Numbered from the stretch's first letter, positions 17,779 through 27,235 are shown. The stretch is 64,000 nucleotides of DNA from Cupriavidus pauculus (GCF_003854935.1 NZ_CP033970.1:806001-870000); one strand, 5' to 3'. Program-made: numbers and translations. The notes: generated by a model from the sequence alone, not told the origin.

Positions 17779-19371
17779 TCAGGCGATTTCCCGCGTCTCC
17801 AGGAAGCGGATGTTCGGAAAGCGCTCCTGCGTCAGGCGCAGGTTGACCATGCTGGGCGCCAGGTAGACGTGGTCGCCCGCGCCATCCACTGCCACGTTGT
17901 GGCCGTTCTTGTCGATCAGCTTCTCGATCTCGGCCGGGTCGCCCTTGAGCCAGCGCGCCGTGGCGCATTCGTGCGACTCGAAGATCGCATCCACGCCGTA
18001 CTCGTGCTCCAGCCGGTGCGCCACCACGTCGAACTGCAGCATGCCCACGGCGCCCAGCACCAGCTCGTTCGACATCAGCGGGCGGAACATCTGCGTGGCG
18101 CCCTCCTCGGCCAGCTGCTGCAGGCCCTTCTGGAGCTGCTTGACCTTGAGCGGGTTGTTCAGCCGCGCGCGGCGGAAGAACTCGGGCGCGAACGACGGGA
18201 TGCCGGTAAAGCGCAGCGGCTCGCCCTCGGTGAATACGTCGCCCAGCCGGATCGTGCCGTGGTTGGGCACGCCGATGATGTCGCCGGCAAACGCTTCCTC
18301 GGTCGTGTTGCGGTCCTGCGCCATGAACGTGATGGCGTTGTTGATCGCCACGGTCTTGCCCTGCGACACGTGCAGCAGCTTCATGCCGCGGTCGAAGCGG
18401 CCCGAGCACACGCGCACGAACGCAATGCGGTCGCGGTGGCGCGGGTCCATGTTGGCCTGGATCTTGAACACGAAGCCGCTGAACTTGGGTTCCTCGGGCT
18501 CCACGGTGCGCGTCTCGGTCTGGCGCGCCAGCGGCGGCGGCGAGAGCTGGCACAGCGCGTCCAGCAGCGACTGCACGCCGAAGTTGTTGATGGCCGAGCC
18601 AAAGTAGACCGGCGTCTGCTTGCCGGCCAGGAACGCGTCCTTGTCGAACGTGTGCGACGCGCCGCGCACCAGTTCGATCTCCATGCGCAGTTCGTCGGCC
18701 TGCGAACCGAGAATGCGGTCCAGCTCGGGGCTGTCCAGCCCGTCCAGGATGGCGGCGGTGCCCTTCTCCCCCTTCGGGTCGAAGAGCTGCACCTTGTCGT
18801 CGATCATGTGGTACACGCCGCGGAACGCCTTGCCCATGCCGATGGGCCACGTCATCGGCGCGCACTGGATCTTCAGCACGTCCTCGATCTCGTCGAGCAG
18901 TTCGATGGGCGAGCGGCCCTCGCGGTCCAGCTTGTTGATGAACGTCAGGATGGGCGTGTCGCGCAGCCGGCAGACGTTCAGCAGCTTGATGGTCTGCGCT
19001 TCCACGCCGTTGACCGAGTCGATCACCATCACGGCCGAGTCCACGGCCGTCAGCGTGCGGTAGGTGTCTTCCGAGAAGTCCTCGTGGCCCGGGGTGTCGA
19101 GCAGGTTGACGATGTTTTCGGGCTGGTCCGGGCGGGACTGATACGGGAACTGCATCACCGACGACGTCACCGAGATGCCGCGCTGCTTTTCCAGCTCCAT
19201 CCAGTCGGACGTGGCGTGGCGGTCGGCCTTGCGCGCGCGGACCTCGCCGGCCACCTGGATGGCGCCGCCGAACCAGAGCAGCTTCTCGGTCAGCGTGGTC
19301 TTACCCGCATCCGGGTGGGAAATGATGGCAAACGTGCGACGACGCGCAATTTCGGAAACGAGCGAACTCAC
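17779..19371 (-). CDS. prfC: Peptide chain release factor 3
   Basis: 530 residues, almost the length of the E. coli protein. A translational GTPase that recycles RF1 and RF2 from the ribosome after termination. The G1 loop is [16 protein letters not shown], the switch regions include [22 protein letters not shown]3 is [16 protein letters not shown] and G4 is [10 protein letters not shown]. The GTG at 19371 gives an N-terminus ([16 protein letters not shown]) that aligns with the family; the extra upstream in-frame residues are Pro-rich and unlikely to be translated. A core translation gene on this replicon supports calling it a chromid. Confidence 0.94.
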   Translation of the reverse strand: MSSLVSEIARRRTFAIISHPDAGKTTLTEKLLWFGGAIQVAGEVRARKADRHATSDWMELEKQRGISVTSSVMQFPYQSRPDQPENIVNLLDTPGHEDFSEDTYRTLTAVDSAVMVIDSVNGVEAQTIKLLNVCRLRDTPILTFINKLDREGRSPIELLDEIEDVLKIQCAPMTWPIGMGKAFRGVYHMIDDKVQLFDPKGEKGTAAILDGLDSPELDRILGSQADELRMEIELVRGASHTFDKDAFLAGKQTPVYFGSAINNFGVQSLLDALCQLSPPPLARQTETRTVEPEEPKFSGFVFKIQANMDPRHRDRIAFVRVCSGRFDRGMKLLHVSQGKTVAINNAITFMAQDRNTTEEAFAGDIIGVPNHGTIRLGDVFTEGEPLRFTGIPSFAPEFFRRARLNNPLKVKQLQKGLQQLAEEGATQMFRPLMSNELVLGAVGMLQFDVVAHRLEHEYGVDAIFESHECATARWLKGDPAEIEKLIDKNGHNVAVDGAGDHVYLAPSMVNLRLTQERFPNIRFLETREIA

Positions 19372-19488
19372 GGCTTCTGGAATCGGGTAAGGGCGATGGC
19401 CCGGGCGGAGCGCTGGCGCGGCAGGGGGCGGCGCCAAAGGCCAGGGGCAGCCCGGGACGCGTCCCGGGGATCGGATTGGGGCGCTATT

Positions 19489-20484
19489 TTACCGGTTCGC
19501 GGTGCCGGCCGGGGCATGGCCTGGCGCCGCCCGGTTTTCGCGGGCCGGATCGTGCCCGCGCAGGCTGCCGAACTGCAGCGCGTACTGGCGCGTCAGCTCG
19601 GCGCCGAAGAAGAATATTTGTGCCGAGTAATACACCCAGAGCATCAGCGCCACGACCGAGCCGGCCGCGCCATAGGACGACGCCACCGCGCTGTTGCCCA
19701 GGTAGATGCCGATCAGCCGCTTGCCCACCGAGAACAGCAGCGCGGTGATGATCGACCCCATCAGCACGTCGCGCCAGGCGATGCGCACGTTGGGCAGCAT
19801 CTTGAAGATCGTGGCGAACAGCGCGGTCACCACGGCGAACGAGAACGCGGTGGAAATGGCGTCGGCCACCGGCGCGAACCACGACGCCGTCCAGAGCTGG
19901 CCCCAAAAGCGGTTGACCACGGCCAGCGCGGCGTTGACCACCAGCGACACCAGCAGCATGAACGCCAGCGCCAGCACGATGCTGAACGACAGCAGCCGCG
20001 CCCGCAGCAGCTTCTTCCAGCCGGCGCCAGTGGGCGGCGGCGCCTGCCAGATATCGTCCAGGCTGCTCTTGAGCTCGGCAAAGGCACTGGTGGCGCCCAG
20101 CACGAGGATGCCGAACGCGATCAGGGCCGCCACGCCGCCGCCGCCGGCCCGGTGCGTGGCCGCGAGGATTTCCTGGATGGCCGCGGCGCCCTGCTCGCCG
20201 ACCAGCCCATTGAGCTGCATGAAGATCTCGCCGCGCGCGGCCTCGGCGCCGAAGAACAGGCCGGCAATCGAAATGACGAGCACCAGGATCGGCGCCAGCG
20301 AGAACAGCATGTAGAACGACAGCGCCGCGCCCTTGCTGGCGGCCCGGTGGTCGAACCACGACATCACCGCGGCGGACACCACGCGCACCGTGCGGGCGCC
20401 GGTGTGGCGGTCGGGCAGCAGGCGGCCGCGGCGGGGGCTGGGCGGCGAGCGGTCGGGATTCTCGGGCACGTGGTCGGAAGGCAT
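19489..20484 (-). CDS. YihY/virulence factor BrkB family membrane protein
   Basis: About 331 residues, inner-membrane protein with six hydrophobic segments. The family motif ASKGAALSFYMLFSLAPILVLV stands near the N-terminus, with VVNRFWGQLW and LMLWVYYSAQIFFFGAELTRQYA in the C-terminal half. The family was once annotated as ribonuclease BN; its function remains unclear. The ATG at 20484 (MPSDHVPENPD) has AAGGA upstream at normal spacing; the longer form from 20628 starts with an Arg-rich stretch unlike homologues. Confidence 0.87.
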   Translation of the reverse strand: MPSDHVPENPDRSPPSPRRGRLLPDRHTGARTVRVVSAAVMSWFDHRAASKGAALSFYMLFSLAPILVLVISIAGLFFGAEAARGEIFMQLNGLVGEQGAAAIQEILAATHRAGGGGVAALIAFGILVLGATSAFAELKSSLDDIWQAPPPTGAGWKKLLRARLLSFSIVLALAFMLLVSLVVNAALAVVNRFWGQLWTASWFAPVADAISTAFSFAVVTALFATIFKMLPNVRIAWRDVLMGSIITALLFSVGKRLIGIYLGNSAVASSYGAAGSVVALMLWVYYSAQIFFFGAELTRQYALQFGSLRGHDPARENRAAPGHAPAGTANR

Positions 20485-20735
20485 GCCGTGGCGTCCTTGA
20501 AAGGCTTGAGAGGTGTCGGGCCGAAGGTTCCGCCGGGACACCCGTGGAGTCTGGCTGGCGCCGCGCGCCGCGTCTGTCGGCCGGCGTCTGATGCCTATGC
20601 GGGCCCGAAACCGGCCTGCGTTCATCATAGTCCGCTTGGCCGCCGGCGCACGCGGCGCCTGCTACAGTTGATTCAGGCACACATGCCGGACCGCCGAGGC
20701 TGGACGCGCGGCGGCCGGCCAGAACAGGAGCCATC

Positions 20736-20915
20736 GTGATCTTCTCCCTGAACGGCCGTGGATACGCCGCGTGCGCCGGCCTGGCGCTCTGCCTGGCCCT
20801 GCTGGCCGGCTGCGAACGCAACCAGCCCGGCCCGGGCCCCAAGCCGATCTCGGGCAACGGCGCGCCCACCCCGGCCGCCAGCGGCGCCTCGGGCGCGCAA
20901 GGCACGCCGCGCTGA
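20736..20915 (+). CDS. Small lipoprotein of 59 residues
   Basis: A very short gene with all parts visible: AGGAG six bases before a GTG start, a hydrophobic signal (YAACAGLALCLALLAGC) ending in a lipobox LLAGC with Cys26, and a short Pro/Gly-rich mature tail of about 34 residues ending GAQGTPR. Small lipoproteins like this are common in the Burkholderiaceae and are of unknown function. It diverges from the BrkB-type gene with 250 bp between. The stop is followed after 9 bp by a copy of the origin 16-mer. Confidence 0.7.
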   Translation: MIFSLNGRGYAACAGLALCLALLAGCERNQPGPGPKPISGNGAPTPAASGASGAQGTPR

Positions 20916-20924
20916 CCACCCGGG

Positions 20925-20940
20925 CGTACCCGTTTCTGCG
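20925..20940 (-). repeat. Dispersed copy of the origin 16-mer
   Basis: Minus strand CGCAGAAACGGGTACG immediately downstream of the small lipoprotein gene. Confidence 0.85.
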
Positions 20941-21294
20941 GGCGCAGCGGGTTTCAGCGATGCAACCGGATGCACGCCCGGCCCACCGGCCGGGGTGGCG
21001 CGCGCCCGGTGCCGCACTTTGCGCCTGTGGCGGGCGTCCCGCGCGCTGAAAGGCAGACATAAGTGTTTGTTTAGAACGCGCCAGGGGGCCGCGCTCCCAC
21101 CGCGCGCGACATCGGCCGCACGCCCGCCGCGCGCCGCCGGTGGGCTGACGTTTCACGCCCGGCGCCGCCACGCGGCCCGCCGTCCGCATCGGGTTGCAAC
21201 GGCGTAACCGATTGCCGCCGCCTGCCGGTCATCGGCACCGCACGGTCGCGGGCGGCCTTGCCACAACCCTTTTGGAACAAGCGTTTACCGACGA

Positions 21295-21311
21295 TTGGCA
21301 CGCTTGTCGCT
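21295..21311 (+). promoter_or_regulatory. Probable sigma-54 promoter (-24/-12)
   Basis: TTGGCACGCTTGTCGCT: the -24 GG (21297-21298) and -12 GC (21309-21310) are separated by exactly ten bases, and the -24 element matches TTGGCACG completely. Only the -12 element deviates (TCGC for TTGC). A sigma-54 activator gene lies 1 kb downstream on the other strand. It would drive the small ORF at 21380 and perhaps the secreted protein at 21721. Apart from this, 20941-21379 holds nothing I can recognise. Confidence 0.55.
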
Positions 21312-21379
21312 CTTGTCCATGCCGGGAGAAGTTCGAGTCAAAAAACAATAGCGTCAGCACGCAGGAGAGGACCACTGCC

Positions 21380-21586
21380 ATGCGTCATCCACCAGCGCGA
21401 ATGACGGCCCGCCGGCGCGCCCATCGGCTAGCCGGCCCGGCCCCATCCGTCAGGGAGCTGCTGTCGCCGCCCCTGTTGCCGTCCCCGCGCCCCACGGCGC
21501 GCCCCGCGACGACCTTTTGCGCCACCGCGCAGCGTGGCGTGGCCGCGGCCGCCAGCCGCCAGCGCAACGGACATCCGGGCTGCTGA
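21380..21586 (+). CDS. Doubtful small ORF, Arg/Pro-rich, 68 residues
   Basis: Included because it begins 69 bp after the sigma-54-like promoter and has AGGAGAGG upstream of its ATG. The translation opens MRHPPARMTARRRAHRLAG and has no signal peptide, domain or hydrophobic segment. The composition is what a GC-rich non-coding frame gives, and the spacing from AGGAG to the ATG (about 12 bp) is long. It may simply be leader RNA for the next gene. Confidence 0.25.
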   Translation: MRHPPARMTARRRAHRLAGPAPSVRELLSPPLLPSPRPTARPATTFCATAQRGVAAAASRQRNGHPGC

Positions 21587-21720
21587 GGCGCGGGTGCGAC
21601 GCCTGGCGGGCATCGGGTCCGGGCAAGTCCACGTTGCTTTTTCGCGCGGCCGGACCTAAACCGGTTTACGTGCTCCGTCCCCCGGCGGGCACCTTTTTCC
21701 AGCAAGGGAGGGAGCCACCC

Positions 21721-22056
21721 ATGTACGCCAGAGTCCTTGCCGCCTTCGCGCTGGCGCTGCTCTCGACCGCTGCCGCGCCGGCGCTGGCCGGCAACTATGC
21801 CTATTTCGACCGGCCCGAGGCGGCCAACCTGAACAGCCACGCCGCCGTCAGCAACGACAGCTACGTGCGGGCATTCGGCTGGACCTGGGGCGACCTGCAG
21901 TTCAAGCAGGAGCCCGGCACGCCGCAGCCGCCGCAACCGCCCGAGCGGCAGGCGCGCGACAACCTGACCGACCCGCACGGCCTGGCGCCGGGCCGGCTGC
22001 CGCACGACGACAGCGCGCCGCCACGCGGGCGTCGCGGCAAGGTCAGCATGAGCTAG
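21721..22056 (+). CDS. Small secreted/periplasmic protein of unknown function
   Basis: 111 residues. A clear Sec signal (MYARVLAAFALALLSTAAAPALAG, cleavage after ALA about residue 23) is followed by NYAYFDRPEAANLNSHAAVS, AFGWTWGDLQFKQEP and a Pro/Arg-rich tail. GGGAGGGAGCC stands at good spacing before the ATG. I do not recognise the family. It converges on the sigma-54 regulator gene and may be its target through the upstream -24/-12 element; that link is inference from position only. Confidence 0.65.
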   Translation: MYARVLAAFALALLSTAAAPALAGNYAYFDRPEAANLNSHAAVSNDSYVRAFGWTWGDLQFKQEPGTPQPPQPPERQARDNLTDPHGLAPGRLPHDDSAPPRGRRGKVSMS

Positions 22057-22200
22057 GACGATGTTGCGCGGGCCAAGCCGCGCCAGCCTTCCGCCGCTGT
22101 CCGGGCGAAAGGACGAAGGGGCTCCGGCGAGCGGACGTCGCCGGGGCCCCCTTGGCGCCACGGGCAAGCCGTGGCGCGCCTGCCATCCCTTGCTTCGAAA

Positions 22201-23574
22201 CTACTCGCCCGGCGCGCCCGGCTGCAGATCGACGCGGATGTTGTGCTTGTGCATCAGCCGGTAGAGCGTCACGCGCGACACGTTCAGCTCGCGGGCCGCC
22301 GGCACCACGTGGAAGCCGTGGCTGGCCATCACCGTGCGGATGGCCTCGCGCTCGGCTTCCTCGCGGATCGCATCGAGCGTCTTGCGGGGCACTTCCACGC
22401 CGCTGTGGAGCTGCAGGTCCTCGGCGGTGATCTTGCGGTTGTCGGTCATCACGATGGCCCGCCGCACCCGGTTGATCAGCTCGCGCACGTTGCCAGGCCA
22501 CGTGTACTGCATCATCGACTGCGTGGCGCACGAGGAGAAGCCGCGGATGCGCCGGTGCGCCTCGTGGCCGTGCTCGGCCAGCACCGCGTTGGCCAGCAGG
22601 AGGATGTCTTCGCCGCGCTCGCGCAGCGGCGGGATCGTCAGCGTCAGCACGCACAGGCGGTGGAACAGGTCGGCCCGGAAGCGGCCGTCGGCCTGCGCCG
22701 CCACCAGGTCCACGTGCGTGGCCGAGATGATGCGCAAGTCCAGCGGGATCGACTGGTGGCCGCCCAGCCGCGTGATCGTGCCCTGCTGCAGAAAGCGCAG
22801 CAGCGCCACCTGGCTTTCGAGCGGCAGGTCGCCAATTTCGTCCAGGAACAGCGTGCCGCCCTGCGCCTGCTCGATCCAGCCGATCTTGCGCTGGTTGGCG
22901 CCGGTGAACGCGCCCTTCTCGTAGCCGAACAGTTCGGACTGCACCAGGTGCGACGGGATCGCCCCGCAGTTGATGGCGACGAACGGGCCCTTGCGGCGGC
23001 TGGATGACTCGTGGATGGCCTGCGCGGCCAGTTCCTTGCCCGTGCCCGATTCGCCCGAGATGAACACCGGCGCATCGTTGTGGGCCACCTTGGCCAGCGA
23101 GCGGAACATCGCGCGCATGGCCTGGCATTCGCCGATCATCGGGCCGCGCGCGGCCTGCTCCGGCAGCCGGGCGCCGTGCAGGCAGGCCATGCCGTGGGCG
23201 TGCTTGAGCGTGTAGAGCAGTTCGTCGAACGAGAACGGCGTGCGCACGTAATCCACGCAGTAGTCGCGGATCAGGCGGCGCACGCGTTCGTCTTCGAGCA
23301 TGGCCGTGGACGTGATGGCCACCCACATCACGTGCAGGTGCTGCAGCCCCTGTTCGAGCTGGGCCAGTTCGGCATCGGTATAGGGGGCCTGCAGGTCGAT
23401 GATGCCGGCCATGGGCGCGCTGCCGCGCACGGTGCGTTCCAGGTCTCGCACCTGTTGCACGCGCCGGATCTCCCACCCCGAACCAAACTGGTTCGCACTG
23501 AAACCAAAATCTTCGTAACGCGACACGAGCACGATCTGTGCGGTGCGTGCCGGCGCCTTGCACAGTCGGTCCAT
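22201..23574 (-). CDS. Sigma-54-dependent enhancer-binding regulator with degenerate receiver domain (VpsR-like)
   Basis: 457 residues. The N-terminal 130 residues resemble a receiver-like fold without an evident phosphorylation Asp. The central AAA+ domain has Walker A ISGESGTGKELAAQAIH, the sigma-54 contact loop GYEKGAFTGANQ, Walker B GGTLFLDEIGDLP and the arginine-finger region FRADLFHRL. The C-terminal Fis-type helix-turn-helix is VPAARELNVSRVTLYRLMHKHNI. VpsR-type relatives control exopolysaccharide genes, sometimes with cyclic di-GMP, and this window holds a large exopolysaccharide locus. The link is inference. The ATG at 23574 has GGGAGAAGG upstream. Confidence 0.88.
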   Translation of the reverse strand: MDRLCKAPARTAQIVLVSRYEDFGFSANQFGSGWEIRRVQQVRDLERTVRGSAPMAGIIDLQAPYTDAELAQLEQGLQHLHVMWVAITSTAMLEDERVRRLIRDYCVDYVRTPFSFDELLYTLKHAHGMACLHGARLPEQAARGPMIGECQAMRAMFRSLAKVAHNDAPVFISGESGTGKELAAQAIHESSSRRKGPFVAINCGAIPSHLVQSELFGYEKGAFTGANQRKIGWIEQAQGGTLFLDEIGDLPLESQVALLRFLQQGTITRLGGHQSIPLDLRIISATHVDLVAAQADGRFRADLFHRLCVLTLTIPPLRERGEDILLLANAVLAEHGHEAHRRIRGFSSCATQSMMQYTWPGNVRELINRVRRAIVMTDNRKITAEDLQLHSGVEVPRKTLDAIREEAEREAIRTVMASHGFHVVPAARELNVSRVTLYRLMHKHNIRVDLQPGAPGE

Positions 23575-23702
23575 GACCTTCTCCCTGACGTTGGACTTCT
23601 TGTTGGGTGCGGCGGGGCCGGCCGCGCGCGCGGCCACGGGCCACTGGGCCCGCTCGGGTTCCGCCGGCTGCGCGGAAGGGTCCGCGCGCAACGTCTGGTG
23701 AA

Positions 23703-24176
23703 TCACGGTCTGGACAGACTGCGAGGGGAATCGTCGGACAGCGCCGCCGGGTCGGCCCCCGCGTACAGTTCGTCGCGGATGCGCCGGCGCACCATGTCCT
23801 TCTCGCGCATCAGCTCGATGCTGGGCGCCTCGGGCTTCTGGCCCGAATACTGGTAGTAGAGCGCCTTGTAGGTAAGCTGGCTCAGGATCCATTCCTGCAG
23901 CAGCAGGCGTTGCCGGTGCAGTTCTTCGGACAGCAGCCGATGGCGCTGCAACAGGCTCTGGACGGCCGCGCGGGTGCGTGGCGAGACGTCGCGGTCTTCG
24001 GCCAGCAGCGCGGCGACGTCGGTGATGGCGTAATCCTCGTGCCCCTTTTCGCCGGCTTCCTGAAGCGCGACGTCTGCTGAGGCTTCTCCCAGGGCAGCCC
24101 AGGCACCCGGTACCGGCTGGCTGCCGGCCTGGCTGTCGGGCCCGATGGCGGGACGCCGGATTTCTCCTGCGGTCAT
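23703..24176 (-). CDS. Hypothetical protein, possibly coiled-coil, upstream of the sigma-54 regulator
   Basis: 157 residues from the ATG at 24176, which has GGGGA seven bases upstream; an ATG at 24200 is possible but lacks spacing. There is no signal peptide. The middle is helical and charged (AVQSLLQRHRLLSEELHRQR, LQEWILSQLTYKALYYQYSG), then MREKDMVRRRIRDELYAG. I do not recognise a domain. It is read in the same direction as the enhancer-binding protein gene with a 128-bp gap, so the two may be co-transcribed. Confidence 0.65.
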   Translation of the reverse strand: MTAGEIRRPAIGPDSQAGSQPVPGAWAALGEASADVALQEAGEKGHEDYAITDVAALLAEDRDVSPRTRAAVQSLLQRHRLLSEELHRQRLLLQEWILSQLTYKALYYQYSGQKPEAPSIELMREKDMVRRRIRDELYAGADPAALSDDSPRSLSRP

Positions 24177-24530
24177 GATTTGTTCCCCGTTGAACAACAT
24201 CCCCCGGCACTACACGTTCGCGGTTACCACTTTCTCTGTTCTGGAATCGAGCTGTCTTTGTCTGGTGCGCATGGCTGCGCGCACTCTTTGTATCGTGGTG
24301 GCGAAGCCGTCCTGTTGCGGACGGTCTCTTTATCGGCTGGCCGGCTTCTCTGTCACGGCTGGCGGGCCTGGCCGCGTGTCCATCGGGCAAGCACGGCCGA
24401 TGCGTCGGCGGCGCCTGCGGATCCCGGAGTCAACAAAGGGCGCTCCGACGCGCCCTCAAATTTTTGCCACGCCTCTAGTTCAGTGCATTTCACCCCTTTT
24501 GTCCAGCCCGGAATGTTCGGCTTCACCCAA

Positions 24531-24552
24531 GTCTCATACTTTTGTATGAGAC
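24531..24552. promoter_or_regulatory. Perfect 9-bp inverted repeat with TTTT spacer (operator or hairpin)
   Basis: Arms GTCTCATAC and GTATGAGAC about four T residues, in a less GC-rich 600-bp gap upstream of the 24176 gene. Compact and perfect, so probably a regulator site. The rest of the gap (24177-24791) contains two origin-type 16-mers and a terminator but no gene. Confidence 0.4.
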
Positions 24553-24604
24553 GCGAGAGCGGCTTCGCGCATCGCCCATTAGGTTAATGAGTCCTTACAT
24601 TCGA

Positions 24605-24620
24605 CGCAGAAACGGGTACG
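24605..24620 (+). repeat. Dispersed copy of the origin 16-mer
   Basis: Plus strand CGCAGAAACGGGTACG, downstream of the purine permease gene. Confidence 0.85.
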
Positions 24621-24649
24621 CCGTGTCGGCGGCGGTCGGCCGTTTGATA

Positions 24650-24665
24650 CGAAGAAACGGGTACG
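24650..24665 (+). repeat. Dispersed copy of the origin 16-mer, one mismatch
   Basis: CGAAGAAACGGGTACG; differs from the consensus at the third base. Same orientation as the copy 45 bp to its left. Confidence 0.7.
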
Positions 24666-24733
24666 CTTTCATCCCTCGGACGGGCCCGATGTCATCGTTT
24701 TCATTTTGAACATACGATGACAGCACCATGAAG

Positions 24734-24759
24734 AAGGGACAGCCAGCGGGCTGTCCCTT
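24734..24759 (-). terminator. Hairpin terminator of the purine permease gene
   Basis: Perfect 11-bp stem AAGGGACAGCC/GGCTGTCCCTT with a four-base loop, 33 bp after the stop codon. The T-tract after the stem is weak on the minus strand. Confidence 0.6.
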
Positions 24760-24791
24760 CGCACGTCCGGCGGGCGGAAGGCCGCCGCCGC

Positions 24792-26153
24792 TCAGTGACC
24801 CGGCAGGTAGTAGAACTTGAACAGGAACACCGCGGCGATGATCCAGGCCATCAGCGGCACCTCGCGCGCGCGCCCGGTGAGCAGCTTGAGCACGGCATAG
24901 GAAATGAAGCCGAACGCCACGCCGTTGGCCACCGAGTAGGTGAACGGCATGCCCAGCGCGGTCAGCACGGCGGGCACGACCTCGGTGACGTCGCTCCAGT
25001 CGATATCGACCAGTTCGCGCAGCATCAGGCACGACACGTACAGCAGCGCCGGCGCCGTGGCGTAGGCCGGCACGGTGCCGGCCAGCGGGGCGATGAACAG
25101 GCAGGCCAGGAACAGCACGGCCACGGTCACGGCGGTCAGCCCGGTGCGGCCGCCGGCCTGCACGCCGGAGGCGCTCTCGATATAGGCCGTGGTGGACGAC
25201 GTGCCGAGCAGCGAACCGGCCATGATGGCCGTGCTGTCGGCCATCAGCGCCTTGTTCAGGCGGTCCATCTTGCCGGCCTTGAGCAGCCCCGCCCGGTTGG
25301 CCACGCCCATCAGCGTGCCGGTGGCATCGAACAGCTCGACGAGGAAGAACACCAGGACCACGTTGATGATGCCGATGGACAGCGCGGCGGAGATGTCGAG
25401 CTTGAACAGCGTCGGCGAGATGGACGGCGGGGCCGACACCACGCCATGGAACTGGTTGCCCGCAAACACGAAGCTCAGCACCGTGGTCAGCAGGATGCCG
25501 ATCAGGATCGCGCCCTTCACCTTGAGCCGGTCCAGCGCGACGATGACGAAGAAGCCGATAATGGCCAGCACGGCCGGGGGCTGGTGCAGGTCGCCCAGCG
25601 TCACCAGCGTGGCCGGGTTGCCGGTGATGATGCCCGCGCTGTGCAGCGCGATGATCGCCAGGAACAGGCCGATGCCGGCCGTGATCGCCCCGCGGATGGC
25701 GGCGGGGATGCCTTTCACGATGGCTTCGCGCACGCGGAACAGCGTCACGATCAGGAACAGGCAGCCCGAGATGAACACGGCCCCAAGCGCCGCTTCCCAC
25801 GGCAGGCCCATGCCCTTGACCACGGTGTAGGCAAAGTAGGCGTTCAGCCCCATGCCCGGCGCCATCGCGATCGGATAGTTCGCGTAGAAGCCCATGATCA
25901 GCGTGCCGATGGCGGCGGCCAGGCAGGTGGCGACGAACACGGCGTCCTTCGGCACGCCGGCATCGCCCAGGATGCTGGGGTTGACGAAGATGATGTAGGC
26001 CATCGTCAGGAACGTCGTCACGCCGGCCAGCAGCTCGGTGCGCACGTTCGTGTTGTGTTCGCGCAGCTTGAACAGCCGTTCGACGAGACTGGCCGGGGCG
26101 CCGGCGGGCGGGGAGGATGGGCTGGGCCGGGGGGCCTGATCGGGCGTGGTCAT
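24792..26153 (-). CDS. NCS2-family purine permease (AzgA-like adenine/guanine/hypoxanthine uptake)
   Basis: 453 residues with 12-14 membrane segments. The N-terminus RTELLAGVTTFLTMAYIIFVNP and YPIAMAPGMGLNAYF are typical of the AzgA/PbuG branch of nucleobase-proton symporters. Further family sequence is FFLVELFDATGTLMGVANRAGLL and GTSSTTAYIESASGVQAGGRTGLTA (given in pieces: LGTSSTTAYIESASGV, QAGGRTGLTAV). The ATG at 26153 has GGAG five bases upstream; longer in-frame extensions lack family sequence. The preferred substrate within the purines cannot be read from sequence. Confidence 0.9.
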   Translation of the reverse strand: MTTPDQAPRPSPSSPPAGAPASLVERLFKLREHNTNVRTELLAGVTTFLTMAYIIFVNPSILGDAGVPKDAVFVATCLAAAIGTLIMGFYANYPIAMAPGMGLNAYFAYTVVKGMGLPWEAALGAVFISGCLFLIVTLFRVREAIVKGIPAAIRGAITAGIGLFLAIIALHSAGIITGNPATLVTLGDLHQPPAVLAIIGFFVIVALDRLKVKGAILIGILLTTVLSFVFAGNQFHGVVSAPPSISPTLFKLDISAALSIGIINVVLVFFLVELFDATGTLMGVANRAGLLKAGKMDRLNKALMADSTAIMAGSLLGTSSTTAYIESASGVQAGGRTGLTAVTVAVLFLACLFIAPLAGTVPAYATAPALLYVSCLMLRELVDIDWSDVTEVVPAVLTALGMPFTYSVANGVAFGFISYAVLKLLTGRAREVPLMAWIIAAVFLFKFYYLPGH

Positions 26154-26288
26154 GGGGTCTCCAGGTTCTTGGGTGGCGCATGCATCGCACGCGCGCCGGG
26201 CGCCTTGTTGACTGGGCAAGTCGGAAAAGGCCGGATGATCCCACAAGCCCGCGCGGGCAGCCAGTCCGGGGCCGGGGGAATCCCTGCC

Positions 26289-26317
26289 TTGACGGGGAGG
26301 ACAATCCCCCGTATAAA
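26289..26317 (+). promoter_or_regulatory. Sigma-70 promoter of the first cold-shock gene
   Basis: -35 TTGACG (26289-26294), 17-bp spacer, -10 TATAAA (26312-26317). It predicts a leader of about 140 nt, as usual for cold-inducible csp mRNAs whose leader folds in a temperature-dependent way. Confidence 0.6.
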
Positions 26318-26466
26318 TCTCCGCCAGATTCAAGCGACGAGGCAACAGTTCATTCGTTAGCCACCGTCTTGGTACTTCGGTTGTCCATGGTGTCCTTTCC
26401 TTGAGTTGGCAGTACGGTGGTGTGAGCACCATCGGTTTCTTTTTATCTTTTTTGGAAAGCAATACC

Positions 26467-26670
26467 ATGCAAACCGGTATCGTCAAGTGGTTCAACGACG
26501 CCAAGGGCTTTGGCTTCATCAAGCCGGACGCCGGCGGTGACGACCTGTTCGCGCACTTCTCGGAAGTTCGCGTCGAGGGCTTCAAGTCGCTGCAAGAAAA
26601 CCAGCGCGTGTCGTTCGAAGTGAAGAACGGCCCGAAGGGTCTGCAAGCGGCCAACATCACGCCGATCTAA
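26467..26670 (+). CDS. Cold-shock protein, CspA family
   Basis: 67 residues, a single cold-shock domain with RNP1-type KGFGFIKPD and RNP2-type DLFAHFSEV. It binds single-stranded RNA or DNA and melts secondary structure. It is 69% identical (46 of 67 residues) to the second csp product at 29421, which lies in the opposite orientation on the other side of the origin. The leader is long, and a strong terminator follows. Confidence 0.95.
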   Translation: MQTGIVKWFNDAKGFGFIKPDAGGDDLFAHFSEVRVEGFKSLQENQRVSFEVKNGPKGLQAANITPI

Positions 26671-26715
26671 GTCCCGCTCAAGTCGGCCGCGCCTTCAACG
26701 GCACGGCCAGCTTCA

Positions 26716-26747
26716 GAAAAACCCGCCTTACGGCGGGTTTTTTTTCG
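26716..26747 (+). terminator. Rho-independent terminator of the cold-shock gene
   Basis: Stem AACCCGCC/GGCGGGTT with a TTAC loop and a run of eight T. It separates csp from the iteron array. Confidence 0.85.
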
Positions 26748-27067
26748 TCCGTGCGGTGGGCCTGGGTTGTCTCGCAGCTGCTTTACATCGCTTTTGTCGG
26801 CGTTGCGTCCTTCCTGCGCTGTGCCGCCGCGTCCCTCCTCGCACTCCGTCGCAGAAACGGGTACGCTCCGAATCGTCGTATTGTTGCAACGCAGAAATGG
26901 GTACGGTTGTCGCCGCTGTCCTGCGCAGAAATGGGTACGGTTGGGCGCGCTGCGGTCAGAATTGCTACGCGATGGTGCGACGCAGAAACGGGTACGCTTT
27001 CGCGCGGCGAGGGCCGAAACGCTCGCTTTGCTGTCCAGTTATCCCGCCTTCGTTTTGAGCAACCAAG

Positions 27068-27076
27068 TTATCCACG
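27068..27076 (+). other. DnaA box TTATCCACG
   Basis: One mismatch to TTATCCACA; it overlaps the start of the iteron at 27075. Confidence 0.6.
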
Positions 27077-27235
27077 CAGAACTGGGTACGTTTTCGGCCT
27101 GCGGCACGTATACGTCCCGATGCTGCCTGGCCGGCGCAGAAATGGGTACGCCCACGAAGCGTCATCCTGCGCAGAAATGGGTACGGGCCCTAGATGGAGG
27201 TGGCTCAGTGATGGGTCACCGGCCTAATCGAGCAC

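Noticed and set aside
16333-20739. A 1468-residue open frame opposite the MFS, prfC and BrkB genes
   Set aside because: It is a shadow frame on the antisense strand, rich in His, Arg and Gln, without any domain, while the opposite strand encodes clear families.
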